This document shows positions 1 to 8,034 of a stretch of 14,627 bases of DNA, one piece after another. This DNA is from JANNHK01 sp034408875. Lineage in GTDB: Bacteria > Actinomycetota > Acidimicrobiia > IMCC26256 > PALSA-610. Every line of letters begins with the position of its first letter. Within the stretch, counting starts at the first letter, position 1. The notes beneath the pieces are model-generated. The model worked only from the letters and a program-made list of their open reading frames with translations. It made no database searches and was not told the origin of the DNA. The position numbers and the translations under genes were made by a program. The DNA is taken from the NCBI GenBank assembly GCA_034408875.1, contig JAWXCJ010000017.1, positions 1 through 14,627 on the forward strand, given 5' to 3'.

Positions 1-193
1 CGCGGCCGGCACGGTCCTGGATGCAGAGCCCTGGTCGGAGGGTGCGTACCGCATCCTGGTCGCCGCCGCGCTCGCCGTCGGCGACCGTGCCGGCGCGACG
101 CACGCGCTCGAGCGGTGCGACGCCATGCTGGGCGAGCTTGGCGCACCCGCCGCGCCCGAGACCGAGATCTTGCGCCGGCTAGCGGCCCGCTAG
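1..193 (+). CDS. C-terminal end of a BTAD-type (AfsR/SARP-like) transcriptional regulator, partial
   Basis: This open frame enters from the left edge (codons from base 2) and ends at TAG 191-193, giving about 63 residues. The segment EPWSEGAYRILVAAALAVGD, followed by a helix containing ALERCDAMLGELG and then APETEILRRLAAR, has the helical-repeat pattern of the bacterial transcriptional activator domain that ends many AfsR/SARP and LuxR-like regulators. The family pattern is 'DPWRE.A...LM.AL...GR..EAL..Y......L...LG..P.PE...L'. The DNA-binding part lies outside the window, so the target and regulator subclass cannot be told. It stops 52 bp before the protease gene on the same strand. The call rests on a short C-terminal match and could be another TPR-like protein. 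Confidence 0.55.
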   Translation, partial: AAGTVLDAEPWSEGAYRILVAAALAVGDRAGATHALERCDAMLGELGAPAAPETEILRRLAAR

Positions 194-234
194 CGCCACC
201 GCGGTTTCGTACACTCGCCTCCTGTACCGAGTTG

Positions 235-239
235 AAGGA
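235..239 (+). promoter_or_regulatory. Ribosome binding site of the serine protease gene
   Basis: AAGGA lies 6 nt before the ATG at 246. It supports this start, which also places a signal peptide at the N terminus. Confidence 0.6.
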
Positions 240-245
240 CCCGAC

Positions 246-1469
246 ATGACCACGACGCATTTCACGACCCGTATTGCCCGCCGCCCGATCGTCGTGCTGC
301 TGACCGTGTTGCCGCTGACGTTCGGGCTGGCGCACGCGGCGCCTGCGCACGGCCAAACCGAGGCCGATCCCGAGCCGCCGCCGCACGCTGTTCACGACCG
401 CGCCGAGTCCGACGCCATCGACGTCGCGCTCATCGCCCGGCAGAAGGGGTGGACGATCGAGCAGACGACCCGGCACATGGCCGATCAGGAGCGCTTCGGC
501 GACCTCCAGGACGCGATCGAGGCGCAGGACGCCACGGTGTTCTCGGGCGCCGAGTTCGCGACGAAACCGGGCGGGCGGAGCTTCCTGCGCTTCAAGGGCA
601 CCGTTCCCACCGCCGCGAAAACGCTCGCGACCGCGTCGGGGCTCAACGTTCGTCTCACCGGCAACCGCAAGTACTCGGCGACAGAGCTCGGGAACCGCGC
701 GACCGCGATTGCAACGTTCTTCCAGGGTCACGGCTACGAGCAGGTCGCGGTGGCGGTGCTTCCGACCGGCCGAACCGAGGTGGCGATCAGCGGTCAGCGG
801 CGACCTGGCGTCGCGCTTCCCCTGTCGCTCCGGGGTGGAACGCGCGTGCGGTACACCGATCAGGACGTCTCCCTCGACCACCACACCTTCGGCGGCGCCG
901 AGGTCAGCAGTTCGAGCAGCGAGTGCACCTCCGGCTTCAGCGTCGAACACGAGACGACGGGCGAGACCGGTGCGACCACCGCCGCGCACTGCGACGGGCT
1001 CGACACATACCTCCAGCCGCTGACCAATATTTCCTACGACTTCGACTTCGAGGACGCGCACCTCGGGCTCTTCGGCGATGTCGAGTGGCACAGCACACCG
1101 AACCACTCGGATCTCGCCGAGTACTTCGCCAATGTCACCGACCAGCGCGAGGTCAACTCGGTCGAGACGTCGTCGGCAGTCAACAACACGTATTGCGTGT
1201 TCAGCCGTCAGCAGTCGACACGGATCTGCGACGACGTCTGGTCGACCATCGTCGTGCAGGTGTCGGGGAGCGGTATCGCATCCGACCTGATCGGAATGGA
1301 CGACCGCAACACGGTTGCCGGCGACAGCGGCGGGCCATGGTCGTTCTCGACCGAAGCCGCGGGCGGCGTGAAGGGCGCGATCTACGTGCCGTTCGGCTGG
1401 CACGACACGTGGAGCAAGGCCTGGAAGTTCGACAACGCCATCGACGTCGACGTGCTGACGCAGCCGTAG
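246..1469 (+). CDS. Secreted chymotrypsin-fold (S1 family) serine protease with pro-region
   Basis: A 407-residue exported endopeptidase precursor. Residues 1-36 form a signal peptide: basic start, hydrophobic core around 14-28, and Ala-rich cleavage region. Residues about 50-180 look like the helix-rich pro-region of alpha-lytic/streptogrisin-type proteases, and the catalytic domain follows. The His motif TTAAHC gives His248, and GDSGGP (359-364) gives nucleophile Ser361. The Asp is less certain: D278 in GDVEWH or D289 in SDLAEYF. Four Cys fit two S1-type disulfides, C227 with C249 around the catalytic His and C317 with C328. The family normally matures by self-cleavage of the pro-region outside the cell. 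The start is set by an AAGGA site 6 nt upstream. The gene seems intact, with coding-like third positions throughout. Substrate specificity cannot be read from the sequence. Confidence 0.88.
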   Translation: MTTTHFTTRIARRPIVVLLTVLPLTFGLAHAAPAHGQTEADPEPPPHAVHDRAESDAIDVALIARQKGWTIEQTTRHMADQERFGDLQDAIEAQDATVFSGAEFATKPGGRSFLRFKGTVPTAAKTLATASGLNVRLTGNRKYSATELGNRATAIATFFQGHGYEQVAVAVLPTGRTEVAISGQRRPGVALPLSLRGGTRVRYTDQDVSLDHHTFGGAEVSSSSSECTSGFSVEHETTGETGATTAAHCDGLDTYLQPLTNISYDFDFEDAHLGLFGDVEWHSTPNHSDLAEYFANVTDQREVNSVETSSAVNNTYCVFSRQQSTRICDDVWSTIVVQVSGSGIASDLIGMDDRNTVAGDSGGPWSFSTEAAGGVKGAIYVPFGWHDTWSKAWKFDNAIDVDVLTQP

Positions 1470-1629
1470 CCGAAGAGACCGAGCACGTGTCGGCGCGGAA
1501 AGGCGTCCAAGAACCGATCACATCGAACGACGTGGCGATGAACGACGACGTGACCGGCGCGTCACTCGTGGCCGACAGCGGCGGCGGCGACTTCGACGTG
1601 TAGTTCCTCCTGCCGCCGAGTCGAAGACG

Positions 1630-2378
1630 GTGGGCGACGACTCCCCGTTCACCTTGGCGTTCCCGCGCTTCGAAGCTGTCACCTTCGGTTCCCAGCGTGT
1701 TCACGGGCGGGCACTCGTCCGTTCAGACACCGGCTGTACGGTCGCGCGGACGGACCTCACGCGCTGAGCGCCACCGATGCGGCGACGCTCCGCTCGCTGC
1801 ACCTCGCGACTGTCATCGACCTCAGAACCCACGACGAGGTTGCCACGCGCAACCGGTATGCCGCCGTGCTCTCCGGCGTCGTCGAGCACCGCTTGCCCCT
1901 CGCCAACGTGCTCCCCGAACCCGAGGAACTGGCGGCGTGGACGAACCCCCTGATTGTGGCGCGCTACTACCGCGCGCTGCTCGACGACGCGGGCGCCACG
2001 ATCGCCGAGATTCTCGCGATCCTGTCGGACCCGAGCGCGTACCCCGCGGTGTTTCACGGCAGCGCCGGCAAGGACCGCACGGGTGTCGTTGCCGCTGTTC
2101 TCCTGGGGATCCTCGGCGTGCCCGATGACACGATCGTCGCGGACTACGCGCTTTCTGCCGGCGCAATGGTGCGACTCATTGCCCACATGCATGCCACGTA
2201 CCCCGACGGTTCCGACCAGCTGCACCGGCTGGCCGCCGCGATCGGCGCGGCCGAACCGGCCGCGATGAGAGCCCTGCTCGAGGGTTTGCGGTGCGACTAC
2301 GGCAGCTTCGACGGCTATGCCGCTGCCATCGGCGTCGACACCGCCCCGCGCTATGTGCGCGAAGCCCTGCTCGTGTGA
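1630..2378 (+). pseudogene. Tyrosine/serine phosphatase-like protein (Y_phosphatase3 type), frameshifted and lacking the catalytic Cys
   Basis: The main frame (positions divisible by 3, to TGA 2376-2378) encodes HALSATDAATLRSLHLATVI then DLRTHDEV, the usual N-terminal signature of bacterial DSP-like protein-tyrosine phosphatases. Further on it encodes HGSAGKDRTG at 2055-2084. In the family the P-loop is HCxxGKDRTG. Here the nucleophile codon (2058-2060) is GGC (Gly) instead of TGC (Cys), one base away, while Arg (2076-2078) remains, so phosphatase activity is not expected. The expected preceding 'GRALVRSD' lies in another frame (1705-1728), so a frameshift falls between about 1728 and 1750. 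A GTG at 1630 could have been the original start. The only in-frame start after the break is GTG 1866, which would drop the VIDLR strand. It could be a non-catalytic pseudophosphatase, but the additional frameshift favours decay. Confidence 0.68.
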
Positions 2379-2519
2379 ACCGGGCGGCGGAGCCGCGCCC
2401 CAAGCATGTGGTTGGTGCGGTCGAGGTCGATGTACAGCGCCGGTTCCAGTCACCGGATGTGCACGCACGATCGGGTGCGTGACGTCGACCGCGCCGAAGT
2501 CGTCGGCCGGGGAGCGAAC

Positions 2520-4690
2520 GCCGCCCTGCACCGAGCACTTGTCGGTTCCTTGGCCGCCGATGAGCGTGTCGAGCCCGGCACCGCCGGTCAACACGTCGTC
2601 GCCGGTTTGGCCGTCGAGCGTGTCGTTGCCCCCGGCTCCGGAGATCTTGTCGCTGCCGGTTCCACCGCACACCAGGTCGTCACCGCCCAGGCCCGAGATG
2701 GCGTCGTCGTCGTCGCCGCCGTAGCCCGCGATGACGTCGGGGCCGTTGGTTCCGCGCAGCTTGTCGGGCCCGGGATGTGCCGACGATGGTCGGGACTTGG
2801 CCGTGGCACGTCGTCGGCGCGGGCGGCATTTCGATCGTGACGATCGGCGCCCCGTTTCCGGGCGTCGGCGTGGCCGGCAGCGTGACGGGCGCGTACAAGT
2901 CCGCGTCGCCGCAGTCGTCAACGACAAGCGTGTACACCCTCGGGTTCAGGAACGCGAAGCGGAACACCGGGAACGAGAATCCTCGCTGCTCGGTGGTATC
3001 GACGAGTGATCCGTCCGGCGCGTACAACGATGCGCACACGTTCTGCGCCGGCACGCGCGGGAAGCCCGATCCGGCGACGACGGCCTGCCCCGCGTAGGTG
3101 CCGAACGGTTCGAGGCCGGCGTCGATGCCCGTGAGCTCGTCGCCGTTATCGACGGCGATCGGGGTCGCGGCGGCGGCGTTGATCGCGTCGTCGTGCCACT
3201 TCGTCGCGAGCATTACCGACGGTGATCCGCATGCGCTGAAGCGCACCACGACATCGTCACCGACGATGCCGCCGAGGCGATATGAGCCGGACGGGGCGAC
3301 CCAGAGCCGCCGAAACTCGCGCGACGCGCTGGTCGCGGTGATGCACGCCGCGACCGGCTCTCCGGTGCTCGCATCGCGAACGGTGCCGTTGATCGCGCCG
3401 CCGGCGCTGAGCGCGGCATTGACTCCGAGCTTGGTCTTGCCCATCGTCACCTTTACCGGATCGGCATCGGCGCGCACCAGTTGGTCGTCCCACCACTCGG
3501 ACGCGACGACCGCGTCGTCGTCAGTAGCGAAATGCAGATCGTAAGAGCCGCTCGGGAGCCCCGTAACGCGATACGAGCCGCTCTGATTCGTCCACACCGG
3601 GAACGCGAGGCCGCCGGTTTTGTCGTAGACGTCGACCTTGATATCGGAGAGTGGAGCTCCGGTCTCTTCGCTGGTGACGAGACCTTCGATGATCCCGCCG
3701 ACTCGCAGGACCGCGTTCTTGGTCTTCACCGAACGCACCTGCACGGTGACCGTCGCATCCTCGGGTGCGTACAACCCGAAGGTGCAATCCTTGAACTCGA
3801 CCGCGTACTTGCCACCCGGCAACCCGGTCAACCGGTAGCTCCGCGTGAAACTGAAGGTGTCGAACGCGACCGCGAAGCCGTTGTTTCCGACCGCGCGGAC
3901 ACAAACGGACCGCAAGCCGTCGGGCATGTCCTGCGCTTTGACGGTCCCGGTGATCACCCCGCCTCGTGCCAACTCGGGGCTGACGGGGCCGACCTCGCCG
4001 GTCCCCACGGTGACGAGTGTCGGCCAGTCCTCCGGCGCGTAGTGATCCCTCGTCTCGGGGAAATTGCAGTCGTAGAAATGCAGCTTGTATTCGCCCGGTG
4101 CGAGCCCGTCGAGTCGGTACGCGCCCGTCGCCGCCGGCCGGACTCTGGTTCGAGATGAGTGCACAGATCTGCGGGAGCGGTTGGTGGGTGAGGTCGTCGG
4201 TCACGACGCCGAAGATCGCGCCGGTGGCTGTAGCTGCCGCGGCCGTCGACGTGACGTGCAGCGCGACCCGGCCTGCACTCTCGGGTGCGGCCGCGACTCG
4301 AAGCAGGACTGTGGTCGACGCCTTGAAGGTCAGTGAAGCGTCCACCGTCGCGTTGTCGATGTCGTCGTTGCAACCGAGCACGCGGTTGCCCGAGATCACT
4401 TCGACGACGGGGTCCGCGCCCGCGTCGAGCGCGTGCGCGGACACGGTGACCGTTCCGAGCGCTTCGTAGCGGTACCACAGGTCGGCGCCGACCTCGGCGC
4501 ACGACGTGTCGGTCTCGGCGTTCGCCGTGGCCAAGTCGACTTCGGTGCTACCGGTCGGCAGCGCGACTGCCCCGGCGCGGGTGTCGTTGCCGACGACAAA
4601 TGACTGCGCACCGGCCGCGGTGGCGTCGACGAGCGCGGGAACGGCGGTGACCATCCCCGCGAGCATCCAGATCCCAAGTCGTGCTCTCAT
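2520..4690 (-). pseudogene. Secreted multidomain protein: PPC-like domain, carboxypeptidase-regulatory-like repeats and RTX tail; split by two frameshifts
   Basis: Three consecutive minus-strand frames together read as one large exported protein. Part 1 (ATG 4690 to about 4140) has a signal peptide (hydrophobic residues 6-28), a beta-rich domain like pre-peptidase C-terminal domains (DLWYRYEALGTVTV, LGCNDDIDNATVDASL) and the start of a Cna-B/carboxypeptidase-regulatory-like module (ATGAIFGVVTDDLTHQPLP). Part 2 (about 4140 to 2772) has several such modules, each with a TGxV strand and an ending like GSYRVTGLPSGSYDLHF. Part 3 (2770 to 2535) is an RTX calcium-binding tail. A frame change of one base falls near 4123-4150, and one extra C in TCCCGGGCCC (2766-2775) explains the second. 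After GTDKCSVQGG no nearby stop occurs in the third frame, which stays open to 1701, opposite the phosphatase gene, so the true end is unclear; I end the feature near the last RTX residue. An intact version would probably be a calcium-dependent extracellular or surface protein. Sequencing indels are an alternative to decay. Confidence 0.75.
2535..2770 (-). repeat. RTX (GGxGxDxxx) calcium-binding nonapeptide repeats
   Basis: On the minus strand this stretch encodes repeats of the form GGxGxDxxx: GPDKLRGTNGPDVIAG, then GLGGDDLVCGGTGSDKISG, GAGGNDTLDGQTGDDVLTGG and GAGLDTLIGGQGTDKC. In RTX proteins each pair of repeats binds calcium in a parallel beta-roll that helps the protein fold outside the cell. 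This is the C-terminal module of the frameshifted gene spanning 2520-4690. Confidence 0.85.
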
Positions 4691-5073
4691 AGCGCACCAA
4701 CCCCCACGGCGATGATCTCTACAGCTGCCGGCGGGACGGACAATCGGGAGATCCGTGACGAAGAACCAGAACCTGGCAAGAGTGAGGAGCCGTGGCACCG
4801 ACGATCCCGCCGACCCAGGTTCCGGTGGCCGCGACTCCCGTGCTGTTCTGAGCGGTGAGCTCACGCATAGGCCGGCGCGAGGATGCGCGTGAGCAATTGC
4901 CGGTACAACGCGATGATGGCCGCGGCCGACGTCATGACCGAGGGCGCGCGAGACGATGCTCGGTCTTGCGCTCGGACGCGCGACCAATGGTGGCAACCCG
5001 CTCGGGCACGAACGGCGAGTGCTCGCCCGCCTGCGCGCCGACGCCGCCGCGCTCGACGCGCGCTAGCGAGTCG
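4691..5073. other. Intergenic stretch with short coding-like fragments, none assignable
   Basis: This 383-bp gap lies between the sulfatase stop and the start of the RTX-type gene. It holds only short coding-like frames. On the plus strand an ATG near 4955 opens MLGLALGRATNGGNPLGHER and runs on to a C-terminal-looking ALDAR and TAG at about 5064-5066. On the minus strand 4935-4861 encodes 24 residues (MTSAAAIIALYRQLL...), and its stop overlaps an ATG that opens a further frame of about 50 residues. The two strands compete over part of the gap, and I recognise no family. A promoter for the RTX-type gene could lie here, but I see no clear -35/-10 pair. Confidence 0.3.
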
Positions 5074-6519
5074 TTACATCTCGGCGCGGTGGCGGTCGAC
5101 GAGTACGTCGGCCCAATGGCTGCGGCCCGTTGCGCGTAGCCGTTCGACGTACGAAGGGAGATGCCGGCGCACGTGGTACGGGCCGCCCTCGGTGCGGACG
5201 GTGTCGAGCGGGTCGTCGAGTTGGGTGCGTTCGAGTTGTTCGGCGGTCCATTCCGCCAGGATCGATGCGCCCAACTTCGCGGTTGCGGGGTCGGTACCCG
5301 CGGTGTCGATCGTCTCGTGCGGATCGCGCGCGACGTCGAAGAGCATCTCGTCGTTCCAGTGCCCGTGGTAGCCGTCGTGCCACGTGCGGAGGTAGAGGTG
5401 GTCGCCGAAGCGCACGCCCCGCTGGCACGACCATGCGCCCTGCGAGACCACGAGGTGGTCTCGTCCGGCGCCGCCGATGTCGATCGGTTGACCATCCCAC
5501 GCCCGCGGCACCCTGAGCCCGGCGAGCTGCACGACCGTCGCCGCGACGTCGAGGTGATACTGCAATCCGTCGTGCACCTGCGGCGCGATCCCGGGCCCGC
5601 GGAGCACGGCCGGGATGTGGCACGTCGCCTCGTCGGCGGCCTGGTGGTCGGCGTACACGCCCAACTCACCGAACGCCTCACCGTGGTCGGTGCTGACGAG
5701 TACCACGGTGTCGTCGAGCACGCCGAGGTCGGCGAGTTTGTTCAACAGCGTGCCCAGCGCGTCGTCGGCGTAGCGGATGCCGACGTCGTAGCCGTCGAAG
5801 ATCTGCTGCACCGCGTCCATCGAGCTCGCGTCCCACGGCTGGCGCGGCGGAGGCGGTCCCCATTCGTCGGGCCGGAAGCCCCACGGCTCCTGCGCGGAGT
5901 GCGGCCCGGACAACTCCCAGTTGCGGGCGCGCACCTCCTCGGTGTGCCACGCGGGGATGGGGTCCGACGCGAACGGGTTCCCGTACTCGCTCGGTGTGTT
6001 GTACGGCGTGTGCGGGTCCCACAGGTGCACGTGCAGGAACCACTCGTCCGCGCGCCCGCGTCGTTCCAGCCAATCGAGCGCGCCGGGCAGGACCTGATCG
6101 GCGCGCTCGCCACCCATGCCGCGCATGAGGTTCATGGCTTCCATGAACCCGGCGTTCCACCACGTCGCGGAGTGCCGGAACGGAAAACTCGACAACGACG
6201 CGGTGTGCCACCCCGCGTTGTAGAACCGGCCCGCCCACGACTGCGACGACCATCGGCTCACGAACTCGCGCTTGCGGCCGAGCGAGCGCAGATCCGCCGC
6301 CGTGCCACCGTGGTTCACGACACCGTTGCGGATACCGAACGTGCCGGTGATGAGCGCCGTGCGGCTTGGGAGGCACGGCACGTCAGACGCGTACACGTTG
6401 GCGAACCGCACGCCGTCGGCTGCCAGCGCGTCGATGTTCGGCGTCGTGGAGCGGTGGTAGCCGTAGCAACCGACGTGGTCGGCGCGCAGCGTGTCGATGT
6501 CGAGGTACAGGATGCGCAT
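5074..6519 (-). CDS. Type I sulfatase (formylglycine-dependent, alkaline-phosphatase superfamily)
   Basis: A 481-residue hydrolase expected to cleave sulfate esters. The N-terminal metal-binding motif is DIDTLRADH (D7, D9). The sulfatase signature CLPSRTALITG has C49-x-P51-S52-R53, where Cys is normally converted to formylglycine, the catalytic nucleophile, by a maturating enzyme not found in this window. HLWDPHTPY (165-172) and STDHGEAFGE (D278, H279) supply the conserved His and C-terminal metal ligands. Length is normal for the family and the frame is intact. No signal peptide is evident because the protein begins directly with the first beta-strand, which suggests a cytoplasmic enzyme or an unusual export route. 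The ATG at 6519 is 6 nt after the stop of the upstream small gene, with only a weak Shine-Dalgarno site, so translational coupling is likely. Substrate cannot be told; some members are phosphohydrolases, but the CxPSR motif favours a sulfatase. Confidence 0.88.
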   Translation of the reverse strand: MRILYLDIDTLRADHVGCYGYHRSTTPNIDALAADGVRFANVYASDVPCLPSRTALITGTFGIRNGVVNHGGTAADLRSLGRKREFVSRWSSQSWAGRFYNAGWHTASLSSFPFRHSATWWNAGFMEAMNLMRGMGGERADQVLPGALDWLERRGRADEWFLHVHLWDPHTPYNTPSEYGNPFASDPIPAWHTEEVRARNWELSGPHSAQEPWGFRPDEWGPPPPRQPWDASSMDAVQQIFDGYDVGIRYADDALGTLLNKLADLGVLDDTVVLVSTDHGEAFGELGVYADHQAADEATCHIPAVLRGPGIAPQVHDGLQYHLDVAATVVQLAGLRVPRAWDGQPIDIGGAGRDHLVVSQGAWSCQRGVRFGDHLYLRTWHDGYHGHWNDEMLFDVARDPHETIDTAGTDPATAKLGASILAEWTAEQLERTQLDDPLDTVRTEGGPYHVRRHLPSYVERLRATGRSHWADVLVDRHRAEM

Positions 6520-6525
6520 CGCGCG

Positions 6526-6732
6526 TCAGCTGTGCACAGCTTGGTCGGTGTGCGACCGGTCGGTGCGAGGCCGCCAGCAGGCTGCACAGCGGTTGACACC
6601 TTCTCGATGAATGTACGGGTGCGGTGGCGGCTCGCGTAATTCGCCCGTGGCCGGTTCCATCTCGGTAATGCTCTCGACATCGGCCATTGGGATCCGGATC
6701 TCGGCACCGCTCACGGTCTTTATGATGAGCAT
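6526..6732 (-). CDS. Small protein with a C-terminal zinc-knuckle-like CxxC...H motif
   Basis: A 68-residue protein, predicted cytoplasmic. The N-terminal half (MLIIKTVSGAEIRIPMADVE) looks like short beta-strands, followed by an acidic stretch and the tail NRCAACWRPRTDRSH. Two Cys separated by two residues, then R-P and a His about eight residues on, resemble the single-site 'CxxCGRPxxxxxH' knuckles of many small actinobacterial and phage proteins. Here the usual Gly after the second Cys is Trp. A strong GAGGAG at 6740-6745 sits 7 nt before the ATG. The stop lies 6 nt before the sulfatase start, so the two genes are probably one operon with this one first. Function unknown; metal binding is an inference from the motif. 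Confidence 0.65.
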   Translation of the reverse strand: MLIIKTVSGAEIRIPMADVESITEMEPATGELREPPPHPYIHREGVNRCAACWRPRTDRSHTDQAVHS

Positions 6733-6739
6733 GGTGGTT

Positions 6740-6745
6740 CTCCTC
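6740..6745 (-). promoter_or_regulatory. Ribosome binding site of the 68-residue small protein
   Basis: On the minus strand this reads GAGGAG, 7 nt before the ATG ending at 6732. It is one of the strongest Shine-Dalgarno sites here and is the main argument that the small gene is real. Confidence 0.65.
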
Positions 6746-6868
6746 GGGTTCGGCTGATCTGTGGCGGCGGAAGCGCGCTACTCCGCTCAGTCTGCGGCAT
6801 CGTCGCGGCCTTCGGCGAACGCCGCAACGACGCGACCGGGCTGAACCGGCGCTCGCCGCCTAGACCCT

Positions 6869-6920
6869 CTTCTGGACGCGCGTATCTGTTGCCACCAACA
6901 GATACGCGCGTCCGGAATGA
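6869..6920. repeat. Dispersed 52-bp palindromic element, copy 1
   Basis: Left arm GGACGCGCGTATCTGTTG (6874-6891), loop CCAC, and right arm CAACAGATACGCGCGTCC (6896-6913) form a perfect 18-bp stem. Flanks TCT and GGA extend it by two pairs and one G-U wobble. It lies 27 bp past the subtilase stop and about 140 bp before the small-protein gene. A second copy with the same flanks (CTTCTGG ... CCGGAATGA) is at 11470-11521. There is no T-run, so it is not a classical intrinsic terminator. It could be a REP-like element, a structured RNA end or a terminator variant. Confidence 0.85.
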
Positions 6921-6947
6921 CGGCGCGGGGGCCGAAGCGACGGCCGC

Positions 6948-7973
6948 TTACTTGATGACGATTGCGCCCTTCTTGCGCGGGGGATCGATGCCGACGGGCA
7001 GTGTGCCGGTCGACACCCGATACGTCCCGGCCGCGGCAACGTCCAGCATCAGGACTGTCACCGCCGAACCGCCCGAGATGCTGGCGGTGACGTTGGTGAC
7101 TGCTCCCGTTTGAACGTGCCGCAGCCGCAGGGGCACCTGCACGGTGCCGGTGACCGGGCGGGAAAGCGTGACGACATAGTGGATGCCATCGGTCTTGCCC
7201 GTCAGGACAGTGCCGAGTCCGACCCGCGGCCGTGTGGCGGACGGATCATCGTCGTGGATCTTCACCTTGCCGGAGCCGCGGTTGATCACGAGACCGTCGG
7301 GCGCCGACAGTGTTACGCGGAACGACTCGCCGGGCTCGTCGACCGCGTCGGGAAGCACGTGCGGGTCGAGCCACCTCAGCGTCTGACCGGGCGGAAAGGT
7401 GATGACTCCCGAGGGCGGGATCGCATAGTCGACTCCGTTTCGCGCCGTGACATCGGTGACGGTCCACGTCACACGTGCTTCTGCCGGCGTCGGTGTCGAG
7501 ATCCAGACGGGGACTCGCGTCCGACGTTCGCCCTCGTCGCCTTCGACGACCTCCGCATCCCCGACCGAGACGGTCGGGCGGGGACACATCGCCATGGCGC
7601 GGCCCACGTTGAGACGTCGGCTTCCTGCGACACGGAGGCCGGGGACGGTGTCAGCCGAATTGAGGAGATGGGCCACAAGTTCGGCGCCGGTGTCGTCGAA
7701 GCACGCGCCTGATTGCGCCAGCAGCGCGACCGCGCCGACGACATGCGGCGCCGCCATGCTGGTGCCTGATTTCCTGGCGTACGTACTGCCGAGCGTCGTC
7801 GAGAGAATGTTCACGCCGGGAGCGGCGATATCGACGTTGCCCGACCCGAAGTTCGAGAAGTTCGCGCGGTCATCGTTTTCGTCGGTCGCGGCGACGCAGA
7901 TCGTCGCGTAGACACACGGGTGGTACGGCGTGCTGTCAACGTCGAGGCCGCCGTGGCTGCGGAACTTGCTCAC
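6948..7973 (-). pseudogene. Subtilisin-like (S8) serine protease, 5'-truncated, with Calx-beta domain
   Basis: The 341-residue frame (possible GTG start at 7973) begins inside the catalytic domain. LDVDSTPYHPC, ICVAATDENDDRANFSNFG, VDIAAPGVNILSTT and GTSMAAPHVVGAVALL (catalytic Ser72) are classic late S8 blocks. The first part of the domain, with the catalytic Asp and His and the signal peptide, is absent: only 61 bp separate this frame from the stop of the MMPL gene (8035), and an in-frame TAG lies in that gap. Residues about 133-243 form a Calx-beta domain (start TVSVGDAEVVEGDEG, end GKVKIHDDDPS), followed by about 100 residues of unassigned beta-rich sequence. The product cannot be an active protease. 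The likely cause is deletion or rearrangement ending near 7950-7975, or an assembly join. The 3' end appears intact at TTA 6948-6950. Confidence 0.82.
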
Positions 7974-8034
7974 GCGATTCAGCCGTCGGCCGCGTCGACA
8001 TGCGGCGATCGAGCTGACGAGCTACCTGCCCTGG

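Noticed and set aside
449..1603. 384-residue plus-strand open frame in another phase
   Set aside because: Shadow of the S1 protease frame; almost entirely Arg-rich.
1470..1629. Coding-like short frames between the protease and the phosphatase
   Set aside because: No start with ribosome site and no recognisable motif on either strand; left as unassigned spacer.
1701..2500. Minus-strand read-through of the RTX frame opposite the phosphatase gene
   Set aside because: Beyond the RTX repeats it shows no domain-like pattern, while the plus strand shows clear phosphatase blocks; not treated as part of the RTX protein.
5161..6639. 492-residue plus-strand open frame
   Set aside because: Antisense to the sulfatase; Arg/Val-rich with no family motif.
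6869..6920. Hairpin copy 1 as a simple Rho-independent terminator of the subtilase
   Set aside because: No T-run follows the stem on either strand, and the same flanks recur in copy 2, so a repeat element explains it better. A role in 3'-end formation is still possible.
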